From Rhodobacteraceae bacterium Alg231-30 (GTDB lineage Bacteria; Pseudomonadota; Alphaproteobacteria; Rhodobacterales; Rhodobacteraceae): a stretch of 64,000 nucleotides of DNA. The notes beneath the pieces are model-generated. The model had not been told where the DNA came from. It did no database searches and worked only from the letters and a program-made list of their open reading frames with translations. Shown here in pieces: positions 15,629 to 23,211 of the stretch; position 1 is the first letter of the stretch; each line of letters begins with the position of its first letter. A program made the position numbers and the translations under genes. The DNA lies in the NCBI GenBank assembly GCA_900143615.1, contig FREU01000001.1, forward strand, positions 1,054,319-1,118,318. Direction: 5' to 3'.

Positions 15629-18253
15629 TTAGAAGAGAATAGCATCGGACAATGTTTCGGTTGTGTTGCCGGTGCTGTCATACCAATTTTCAAGCGTGAG
15701 CGTTGTGCTGCCCAGTGTCAGAACGGCATCTGAGCCGGACTGGGTCAGGTTGGCAGAGAACCAGGCGACTTCTTCGGCGTCGCCATCGGCGAAGTTGAGT
15801 TGGCGCAGATCCAGCGTGTCGCCTTGGAGGGCGGAAAAGTCGGTGATGATGTCACTGGCCCCGTCCACATCTTCGCTGCGAAAGACAAAGCGATCATCGC
15901 CCAATCCGCCGGTCGCTATGTCATTGCCAGCGCCCATGTAGATTTTGTCGCGCCCGTCGCCGCCATCAAGCGTATCGTCGCCCGAGCCGGCGTTGATATA
16001 GTCTTTGCCCGCGCCGCCGAGGATGGCGTCGCTGCCAGAGCCGCCTTTGATATAGTCGGCATCGTCGCCGCCCGAGATCACATCGTTGCCGGATCCCCCA
16101 TCGAGCCGGTCGGCGCCTGCATTCCCGTTAAGCGTGTCATCGTGTGAGCTGCCGGAAAGGCTGTCATCGCCATCTCCGCCCGACATGAGATCGTTGCCGG
16201 TGCCGCCGGACAACACATCGTTGCCTGCGCTACCGTCCAGCACGTCGTTGTCGCTGCCACCTTCCAGAGTGTCGTCGCCCGCGCCGCCAACCAGTTGGTC
16301 GTCGCCTGAGCCGCCCTGAAGCAGATCCACGCCATCATTACCTGCCAGAACGTCGTCGCCTGATCCACCTTCAAGGGTGTCATCGCCCGTGTCACCTGAC
16401 AGTTGGTCGTCATGACCTCCGCCCAGCAAGATATCGTTGCCGTCACCGCCAAACAGAACGTCATGGCCCGAGCCACCTTCGAGGCTGTCCTGACCGATGT
16501 CGCCGTTGAGCGTGTCGTGCCCTGCTGAGCCAGAAATCAGATCGTCGCCGTCGCCGCCAGAGAGCCAGTCGTCTTCTTCGCCCAAAGGATTGCCAAACTG
16601 GTCAAATCGCGCGCCGGTCTCGTCATAATGCGAGATGATCTCGTCACCGGAGGGGTTGGGACCATTGCCGCCATAAAGGCTGTCGTTGCCGGACCCACCC
16701 ATCAAGGTGTCGCCGCTGCTGCCGCCCAAAAGCGTGTCGCTGCCAAGGCCGCCCTGCATGGTGTCCGCTCCGCCGCCGCCGGACAGGCTGTCATCCCAAG
16801 ACAACTCACCTTCGTCGGTTGCGACCAGTACGATGTCGCGGATCAAAATGTTGCCGTTTAGGTCAACTTCGGCAAAGGGGCTCAGGGCGGTTGGATCACC
16901 CGCACCGTCGTTTGAGCTGGATCTTGGGGCGGTTGCGACCAGTTCGAGTGTGGCAGTGTTTGTGATTGGATCAATGATTACGCGATAGATGCCGCCAGCT
17001 GAGGCGGTGCTATCGTTCATGTCGTGATCACCGGAGTTGCCGCCGACGTAAAGGTTGCCGTCGCCATCATAAAGCGCCGCGCCGAAGGTCATGGCTGGGA
17101 CACCGCCCAGAGTTTGGCCATCTATGACAGTTTCCACCACGGGGATGCTTGCGAACACAGGTTCGCCGGAGGAAATGTCGATGGTGAGGAGGGTGGTGTT
17201 TTGACCTTCGGCGGGCGGTCGTGTCATGCCTGCAAAAGTTTGGGTGTCGGCATCAAATGCCATGTCGTAAAACCGCTGACCGACGAGGTCTTTGGGCAGT
17301 TTATAGACGCTTACAAGGGGATCGCCTTGCGCGTCAAACTGATCGACGTCGATGACTGAGATCCGATCCATGCTTGAATCAAAAGACCAGAGGTTGCCCT
17401 GGTCGTCAAAATCGCCGGTCCACGAACGGTATGGCGTCGCCCCGATGCGATAGCTGGCGCCGTCGGCGTCCATCATCACAAGATCACTGCTTGAAACGGC
17501 ATTGCCCAGACTGTCCACACCATTGCTAACGGCAATTGCGTAGAGCAAATTGTCTTGCGCGTTAAAGCCCATGGAGTTGACGTTGACGGTACCGGTTGCG
17601 CCTGCCAGTTCGTAGGTCTGGGTTTCAGTGTCAAAGACATGCAAGGTGCCGTTGAGCACTTGATAGAGGTTGGCCTGACCTTCGGCAAAAGTGGCAACCG
17701 TGGTTGGCGTGCCATTGATGACCATTTCGTGGTCGTAGGAAAAAATCGCGCCGCTGGTGTCGATCACGGGACCGCTGCCCTCGACGTCGATCGAGCGGAT
17801 GGTCAAGACCGATTGAGCGCTATCTGCTGTAAAGGTCAGATCATGCGCGCCAAATCCGCCGCTCTCAGACGTCAGCGTGGCGACCACAACACCGTCAACA
17901 AGGATTTCAACACCCGCGCTAGTGACGCCGGCGGCAAAGTTTGACGCGATCTCAAGCGACATCGTGTAAACGCCGCCCGCTTCGGTGGCGACAGATTGCG
18001 TCATCGACTGATGACCGCCCTCAAGGTTGGTGACTGTCCAAGCGCCCGATGACTGGTAGTCGGCAAAGCTTTGGTTGTTGTCGGTGCCTTCGGCGAGGTT
18101 GTCGGTTGCGTAGTCACCAAACAGTTGGTCGCCATTGGCGAGGCCATTTATGGTGTCATCTCCAGCACCACCAATGATGCTGTCAGAGGCGCTGGACCCG
18201 TCCAGAAAGTCCGAGAGGCCCGTGCCGTTTAGGGCGGTGTTATCGACTGACAT
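15629..18253 (-). CDS. Large secreted RTX calcium-binding protein with propeller-like middle
   Basis: 874 residues, no Sec signal, which fits type I secretion through a C-terminal signal (none of the secretion genes are here). Order: a short N-terminal RTX patch (residues about 15-45), a jelly-roll-like segment (about 55-165, VEILVDGVVVATLTSESGGF), a propeller-like region (about 170-480, LLYAIAVSNGVDSLG; NLYVGGNSGDHD), then about 30 nonapeptide GGxGxDxLx repeats (about 488-815). It closes with DRFVFRSEDVDGASDIITDF and a C-terminal strand region. Calcium folds such repeats outside the cell. Starts about 40 bp after the algD-like stop, so probably the last gene of the exopolysaccharide operon. 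Probably a matrix or polymer-binding protein. No right-handed-helix epimerase module like Azotobacter AlgE was recognised. Confidence 0.88.
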   Translation of the reverse strand: MSVDNTALNGTGLSDFLDGSSASDSIIGGAGDDTINGLANGDQLFGDYATDNLAEGTDNNQSFADYQSSGAWTVTNLEGGHQSMTQSVATEAGGVYTMSLEIASNFAAGVTSAGVEILVDGVVVATLTSESGGFGAHDLTFTADSAQSVLTIRSIDVEGSGPVIDTSGAIFSYDHEMVINGTPTTVATFAEGQANLYQVLNGTLHVFDTETQTYELAGATGTVNVNSMGFNAQDNLLYAIAVSNGVDSLGNAVSSSDLVMMDADGASYRIGATPYRSWTGDFDDQGNLWSFDSSMDRISVIDVDQFDAQGDPLVSVYKLPKDLVGQRFYDMAFDADTQTFAGMTRPPAEGQNTTLLTIDISSGEPVFASIPVVETVIDGQTLGGVPAMTFGAALYDGDGNLYVGGNSGDHDMNDSTASAGGIYRVIIDPITNTATLELVATAPRSSSNDGAGDPTALSPFAEVDLNGNILIRDIVLVATDEGELSWDDSLSGGGGADTMQGGLGSDTLLGGSSGDTLMGGSGNDSLYGGNGPNPSGDEIISHYDETGARFDQFGNPLGEEDDWLSGGDGDDLISGSAGHDTLNGDIGQDSLEGGSGHDVLFGGDGNDILLGGGHDDQLSGDTGDDTLEGGSGDDVLAGNDGVDLLQGGSGDDQLVGGAGDDTLEGGSDNDVLDGSAGNDVLSGGTGNDLMSGGDGDDSLSGSSHDDTLNGNAGADRLDGGSGNDVISGGDDADYIKGGSGSDAILGGAGKDYINAGSGDDTLDGGDGRDKIYMGAGNDIATGGLGDDRFVFRSEDVDGASDIITDFSALQGDTLDLRQLNFADGDAEEVAWFSANLTQSGSDAVLTLGSTTLTLENWYDSTGNTTETLSDAILF

Positions 18254-18294
18254 GTCGTGTCTCCAAGGAATGTATATTTATTTGTTTCAAGGGG

Positions 18295-19686
18295 TTACCA
18301 GCCGATACCTTCGAGGAGGCAATCGTTGGGGGCGTCTTTGAACAGGCGCACCAGATCAATCGCTGGCGTCTGGCTGTTGTGCAGGCAATCGCGGTAGATG
18401 TCCTTGGCGTGGCTGACGATCAGCAGGTCACAGTCTTGCGCCATCTCCTCGGCATCGTCGCGCAGCATCGAGGGGAGATCATCGGCGAGATCTGCCAGGC
18501 CGGGGTTGCCGTGGCGCACATAGGCCAGCTGACCCGCGATGGGGGTATCTGCCGAGATGGCGCAGTCATGAGCGACCAATTCGACCCCGTCGGCGCGCAA
18601 CTGTGCCATCACCTCGAGCACAGGGCTTTCGCGCAGATCATCAGTGTCGGGTTTGAAGGCAAGCCCGAGTACGCCCACACGCTTGGCCCCTGTGGCACGC
18701 ACCATACGCACGGCTTCGTCGATTTGAGCTTTGTTGGAGCGGTCCAGATTGCTGATCATCGGCAGATCAACACCCGCCTTGTCGGCCAGATAGGTCACGG
18801 CACGCACTTCCTTGGGCAGGCAAGAGCCGCCATAGGCAAAGCCGGGACGCAGATAGTAGGGCGACAGGTTCAGTTTGGTGTCTTGAACAAAGATGTTCAT
18901 CACGTCGTGGCTGTCGATGCCCATTGGCTTGCACAAGCGTCCGATTTCATTGGCAAAACAGACTTTGGTCGCGTGCCAGACGTTGTCGACATATTTGACC
19001 ATTTCTGCCGCCTCGATCGAAGTCAGAATCGGGTTGGCATCAACGGGTTCGTAAATCCGTTTCATGATGTCGGCCGTGCGTAGGTCTGTGGTGCCGATCA
19101 CGGTTTTTGGTGGGTTGTGGAAGTCGTCAATCGCCACGCCTTCGCGCAAAAATTCCGGATTGAAGCAGATGCCAAAGTCACGACCCAGAACCTTGCCGGA
19201 GAAATCCTCAAGGATGGGCGCCATGATCTTCATTGTCGTGCCGGGGGGGATGGAGCAACGCATGGCAAAGACATGAAAACCGGATTTGTCGCGCAAGCCA
19301 CGGCCCATATTGCGCGCAGCAGCTTCGATATAGCCGACATCACAGCCACCATCCGCAGCAGTGGGTGTGCCGACAGAAATGAAGGTCACATCCGTATCGC
19401 GTACGGCCTGGGACAGATCGTCGGTGGTTGAAATCAAGCCTTCGTCAACACCGTGGGTCAAGTAACGCTCAAGGTCTTTTTCATGGATTGGGCTTTCACC
19501 CCGGGCTACGGCTTCGGTCTTGGACGGGTCTAGATCGACACCGATAACCTCGTGTCCTAACCACGAAAGACAGGCTGTGGACACAGCGCCGACATAGCCC
19601 AGTCCGACAACGCTGATCGCTGGTTTTGCGTCGCTAAGCGGGGCAACTGCTTGGGCGCGGGCAAAGTCAATTTTGTTGAATTCCAT
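18295..19686 (-). CDS. algD: GDP-mannose 6-dehydrogenase-like nucleotide-sugar dehydrogenase
   Basis: 463 residues, cytosolic. The family oxidises GDP-mannose (or UDP-sugars) to the uronate with two NAD+. The resemblance to AlgD is specific: GLGYVGAVSTACLSWLGHEV (NAD site), YVDNVWHATKVCFANEIG, LNLSPYYLRPGFAYGGSCLP with the catalytic Cys, and GVLGLAFKPDTDDLRESP are close to the Pseudomonas forms. It carries about 20 extra N-terminal residues. AGGAAACG precedes ATG 19684-19686. Motif site 2 lies about 100 bp upstream and a terminator separates it from the alg8-like gene, so it has its own promoter. It supplies a GDP-uronate for the neighbouring synthase. Substrate by analogy only. Confidence 0.87.
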   Translation of the reverse strand: MEFNKIDFARAQAVAPLSDAKPAISVVGLGYVGAVSTACLSWLGHEVIGVDLDPSKTEAVARGESPIHEKDLERYLTHGVDEGLISTTDDLSQAVRDTDVTFISVGTPTAADGGCDVGYIEAAARNMGRGLRDKSGFHVFAMRCSIPPGTTMKIMAPILEDFSGKVLGRDFGICFNPEFLREGVAIDDFHNPPKTVIGTTDLRTADIMKRIYEPVDANPILTSIEAAEMVKYVDNVWHATKVCFANEIGRLCKPMGIDSHDVMNIFVQDTKLNLSPYYLRPGFAYGGSCLPKEVRAVTYLADKAGVDLPMISNLDRSNKAQIDEAVRMVRATGAKRVGVLGLAFKPDTDDLRESPVLEVMAQLRADGVELVAHDCAISADTPIAGQLAYVRHGNPGLADLADDLPSMLRDDAEEMAQDCDLLIVSHAKDIYRDCLHNSQTPAIDLVRLFKDAPNDCLLEGIGW

Positions 19687-19781
19687 AACGTTTCCTCCGT
19701 GGTTGGAATGAACTTAAGGTATTGAATTTTATGATGTAACTGTGGGGAAGGTTATGTCGTGGTCGCGAAGGATGCGCGTTT

Positions 19782-19797
19782 CTAACCCAAAGGATAG
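19782..19797 (-). promoter_or_regulatory. Shared 16-bp operator-like motif, site 2
   Basis: On the minus strand CTATCCTTTGGGTTAG, differing from site 3 at one position and from site 1 at three. It lies about 96-111 bp upstream of the algD-like start codon and downstream of the alg8 terminator, where an independent algD promoter is expected. Confidence 0.6.
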
Positions 19798-19823
19798 CCC
19801 TCGCGCATTTGAGCAAATCGCTG

Positions 19824-19854
19824 CAAAAATGGCCCGCAGATATCTCTGCGGGCC
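19824..19854 (-). terminator. Rho-independent terminator after the alg8-like gene
   Basis: A perfect 10-bp stem GGCCCGCAGA / TCTGCGGGCC (19831-19854, loop TATC), with ATTTTT on the minus strand immediately after it (19830-19825). It lies 44 bp past the stop at 19898 and splits the minus-strand run into alg44-alg8 and algD-RTX units. Confidence 0.9.
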
Positions 19855-19897
19855 AGTGTGCCGAGGGGCGATAATAGGGACAGCCTCTCGGTGGGGA

Positions 19898-21487
19898 TTA
19901 GATAACTGGAAGGTCGATCAAACCGGCGTAGATCATGAGGACCATCAGGAATGTTGCGACGGCGGTGAATAGTTGAAACTTGGCAAAACCGTTCTTGAGA
20001 CGATCTAGCCATCCCTGACCGCCGCCTGAACTCTGGTTGCCGCGGTTGGACCATTTTTGTTTGGACAAATGAAAGATCATATAGATTTTGACCGAGGCAT
20101 TGATGACTTGGTTCAGATACAAGATGAATGGCCACGTCATATCGGCGCGGCGCGAGTATCCGAACAAGAACAAGCTGAGCACGCAGCGTGAAAATAGCAC
20201 CCAGATGATGCAGTTCCAAAAATAGCCAGGCGCAAGCGACGAGGCGAGAACGGCCATTACCGGGCTTACCATCATGGTCCACATCGCGATGCGTTGATCG
20301 ACAATACACCACCAGATGAAAAACGGCATTGCAGTCGGACCAAGCGCGATTGCGCGGGTGCCATTACGCAGCATATTGCCCGACCAGCGGCGGAAGTTTT
20401 GCACCATGCGGCCAAGGCCGTTTTCTTTGATGACTTCGATTGTGTAAACCGTGGCGTCCGGCACATAGGTCATTTTTGCGCCCAAGCTGAGCAAGCGATA
20501 CCAACTGGATTTGTCGTCGCCGGACAAAAACCGAAAGCGTCCCCAGAGCCAATGATCCAGATGGTCAGCCTCAATTGTACGGATAAAGCTTTCGGTCAGA
20601 ACGTGTTTGCCACGAAACACGCTCATTCGACCAGTGAGCGTGAGAACACGACCGGATAGGGCGTGGCTTTGCATGGCGAGGCGGCGCTGGGCAAAGCGCA
20701 TCTCAAGCCAGTTGGAAATCCACTTGGGGCCGTAGCAGATGACTTCTTCGTCTGTGGTGAGCGCTTGCAGCTCGGGATCGGCACCAAACATTGGCAAGCA
20801 TTTGCGCAGCACATCATCGCCAAACAACGCATCCCCATCCATAAAGATCAGCAGATCATCGGGGTGGGGCATGGCGCGGCAGATGGCGCGCAGCACCAGA
20901 CCAATGGCCATGCGTTTGCCGGGCTGGTTCTGGCGAATGAATACCAAAGAGGCGAGCTCATCGGGGATATCTTGGGCGTAGGTCTCGACAAACTGTCGAA
21001 TGATCATCTCGTCATAGGCGCTTCCGGTGCCAATGTAGATCGTGGTGGGTACGCGTTCGCGGCGGATTTGGCCGAGAACAGAGCCGATCACGCGTTTGGT
21101 TATGGCGGGCTCTTCAAAGTAGGTGGTCATCTGGATGTGCAGATGACGGGGACGCCATCCTGTGGCCCAGAGCGCGTCAGCGCGCCTTCGCATGCCAGGC
21201 CACGTTGCGCGCGCATAAATCTGAGCCCGCACGGCATGGGTGAACCACCAGCCAAAGCGCCACAGACCCAACGTGCCCAGAGCCACAGTGATATGCATCA
21301 CGGATGGGTTGAAAAAGCGGTTTGGGACGCTGGTGAGCAGCCACAAAAGCCCCATGATCATCAGCAGGAAACCAGCGAAATGTCCCAGCGACCATTTGGT
21401 GAAAAACGAGGGGGTGGGCCCGCGAAAGGTGCTCAGCTTGGCGGTCAGGTCTTTGTCAAAAGCATATTCGGATTGGGGTTCATACAT
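19898..21487 (-). CDS. alg8: Alg8-like processive glycosyltransferase (GT2), polymer synthase
   Basis: 529 residues, inner membrane. Two N-terminal TMs (about 30-75), a cytosolic GT2 domain (about 110-385) and C-terminal TMs (about 395-520). GT2 landmarks: LLIFMDGDALFGDD with the DxD, RTIEADHLDHW, SGDDKSSWYRLL and FRRWSGNMLRNGTRA, the acceptor-site motif in the form found in Alg8 mannuronan synthase. In alginate producers Alg8 polymerises GDP-mannuronate with Alg44. It starts 3 bp after the alg44-like stop, so translation is coupled. The AlgD-like gene follows after a terminator. The extra C-terminal stretch NRGNQSSGGGQGW is an odd Gly-rich linker. Product is likely polymannuronate-like, but curdlan or cellulose type synthases are related, so the sugar is inferred. 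Confidence 0.85.
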   Translation of the reverse strand: MYEPQSEYAFDKDLTAKLSTFRGPTPSFFTKWSLGHFAGFLLMIMGLLWLLTSVPNRFFNPSVMHITVALGTLGLWRFGWWFTHAVRAQIYARATWPGMRRRADALWATGWRPRHLHIQMTTYFEEPAITKRVIGSVLGQIRRERVPTTIYIGTGSAYDEMIIRQFVETYAQDIPDELASLVFIRQNQPGKRMAIGLVLRAICRAMPHPDDLLIFMDGDALFGDDVLRKCLPMFGADPELQALTTDEEVICYGPKWISNWLEMRFAQRRLAMQSHALSGRVLTLTGRMSVFRGKHVLTESFIRTIEADHLDHWLWGRFRFLSGDDKSSWYRLLSLGAKMTYVPDATVYTIEVIKENGLGRMVQNFRRWSGNMLRNGTRAIALGPTAMPFFIWWCIVDQRIAMWTMMVSPVMAVLASSLAPGYFWNCIIWVLFSRCVLSLFLFGYSRRADMTWPFILYLNQVINASVKIYMIFHLSKQKWSNRGNQSSGGGQGWLDRLKNGFAKFQLFTAVATFLMVLMIYAGLIDLPVI

Positions 21488-21490
21488 GAC

Positions 21491-22921
21491 TTAGCCCTCC
21501 GAATTCGGCAACCAGCCACGCAGCCAGTTCTTGGCGCGATTGGTGATTTGACGTTTGGCTTCCAGATTAACCGGCGCGCCAATGCGGAGGCGGTTGCGCG
21601 CCTCGGCCAGGTCCATGTCTGAGGGCTGTACCCAAACCAGAATACCGTATTCACCGGGGCGATCAGGATGATCGCCCGCTTGAATGTCAGAAATAACGCC
21701 ATCGATCTGAGCCTTGCGGCCGGCATCGTTGAACCCGACCGAGGCTGGCATACCGATGTAGAGCGTCTCAGCAAAACGTTCAGACACCCAGCCGACGGTC
21801 TGGCGCAACTCTTCGGCTTCGAGCGAAATTGTCGCTGCGCCCGTTGTCACAAACTGGCCCTGTTGGATCAAAACCTCGCTGATGATGCCGTCGGTCGGGG
21901 CAACGATTCGGGTGGACTTTGCAATCTCGCGCCGCCCCGACCGCTCCACACGGCTGCGCCGAAGCTCGAGCGTGCGGAATTCTTGTTTTTCCAAAAGGCG
22001 TCGTCTTGTGATCTCGAAAGGGTCATGCGGATAGGCGGATGGGGCACCACGATCGTCAAGCGCAAGCCAGCGCTCGCGAATGTCTGAAAAACGGCCCTCA
22101 AGGTCATGCGCTTCATAGATGCGCTCGATACCGGCAAGGCGAATGGTTTCGTCCTGATGGCGTCCAACGCGGTCTAGCTCATCCAGCGCCACGTTGACGC
22201 GTTCCAAGGCCAGCTCAGAGGCGGCTAAAGAGGCGCGGGCTTTCTCAAGATCAGCCTCAAAGGACGGGTTTTTCACGCGTGCCAGAACGCTCCCTGCAGT
22301 GACATGATCTCCGCTGGATACAATTATTTCACTGACAGTGCCTGCTTGCGGGGCCACCAAATGGGTGGTCGGTCCAACGACGCGTCCATGTTGGATGTCG
22401 ATGCGATCGAGGTTGGTGAGAATGCTCTGGCCGATCACGCCAAAAACAACACAGGCGAGGGCCACGTAAGTTGCCACACTGAACGCAACGCGCAGAGCAC
22501 GCACAGTCGGAGATTTTTGGCCAACTTCCTTTTCCGAAACGGTTTCTTCCATCGGCACAAGGTCAAGAGGCGTATCGAGACTTGTGATGACATCTTCGCT
22601 ACAGGCCATCTTGCCCGAAAGGAGTGAGCGATAAAAAAGCGCCAGAGTTTCGCGTTGACGACCGCTGAGATCGGAAAGGATTTGAGCGCCGGGCCGATCG
22701 GGAGACGGAGACAGGCGCACGGGGAAACGCACGTCGACACCTTGGAAAGGCACGCTGAGTGTTCCGGCTTTGGGGGCCTTGGGCGCATCTTCGGGCCAAT
22801 CAAGTTCAGCCAGCGACCATTGGCGGATTGTCACAACCTGTCCATCGGGCATCTCAAACAGCAAGACGGCCTGAACCATCGGTTCAATTGCCGGAGCTGG
22901 TGGTTGATGGGTCACGCGCAT
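21491..22921 (-). CDS. alg44: Alg44-like polymerisation regulator (PilZ-like plus HlyD-like)
   Basis: 476 residues, single TM (about 142-164, VAFSVATYVALACVVFGVIG). The N-terminal 1-120 resembles a PilZ domain, with a typical end (LSGRQRETLALFYRSLLSG). Periplasmic 165-476 is HlyD/membrane-fusion-like: a lipoyl half (VAPQAGTVSEIIVSSGDHV), a coiled coil (about 225-345), a second lipoyl half (IVAPTDGIISEVLIQQG) and a barrel. This layout is that of Alg44, which activates Alg8 on binding cyclic-di-GMP. Here the binding signature is weak: no clear RxxxR, and the D-x-S-x-x-G site reads QWSLAEL. Binding may be altered or lost. First gene of the minus-strand exopolysaccharide set, with motif site 3 in the shared promoter region 119-134 bp upstream. 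Confidence 0.83.
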   Translation of the reverse strand: MRVTHQPPAPAIEPMVQAVLLFEMPDGQVVTIRQWSLAELDWPEDAPKAPKAGTLSVPFQGVDVRFPVRLSPSPDRPGAQILSDLSGRQRETLALFYRSLLSGKMACSEDVITSLDTPLDLVPMEETVSEKEVGQKSPTVRALRVAFSVATYVALACVVFGVIGQSILTNLDRIDIQHGRVVGPTTHLVAPQAGTVSEIIVSSGDHVTAGSVLARVKNPSFEADLEKARASLAASELALERVNVALDELDRVGRHQDETIRLAGIERIYEAHDLEGRFSDIRERWLALDDRGAPSAYPHDPFEITRRRLLEKQEFRTLELRRSRVERSGRREIAKSTRIVAPTDGIISEVLIQQGQFVTTGAATISLEAEELRQTVGWVSERFAETLYIGMPASVGFNDAGRKAQIDGVISDIQAGDHPDRPGEYGILVWVQPSDMDLAEARNRLRIGAPVNLEAKRQITNRAKNWLRGWLPNSEG

Positions 22922-23039
22922 AGATTGGGTCCATAATCAGGTTTTTGAGACCTTAGCGCAGCGCCTACAGGGAGTGTTTGACGCGTTAGGTGATTGGCGT
23001 GGAAATTGGTGTCTGGCGCGCGCGAAAGCCTACGGCGCG

Positions 23040-23055
23040 CTATCCTTTGGGATAG
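23040..23055 (+). promoter_or_regulatory. Shared 16-bp operator-like motif, site 3
   Basis: CTATCCTTTGGGATAG is the most symmetric copy, inside CGCTATCC-TTTG-GGATAGGCG. It lies in the 290-bp region between the divergent alg44-like gene (start 22921) and LysM/FecR gene (start 23212), so one site could control both directions. Confidence 0.6.
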
Positions 23056-23211
23056 GCGATGGCGGCTCCTGATTTTGCGAAACGACAAGAGCGGCCTTTG
23101 TTTCAAAAGCGGCTAAAAATCGAAATTTCTTGCAAAAATGGGCGTTTTGAAGAACCATTAGGCAGTGAACAGCCAATATTTTTAAGAGTTCGTTTTGTTT
23201 AGGGGGCAGGA

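Noticed and set aside
15629..18253. RTX repeats as a tandem DNA repeat or CRISPR-like array
   Set aside because: The periodicity is the 27-nt codon echo of the nonapeptide calcium repeats; no spacer/repeat structure.
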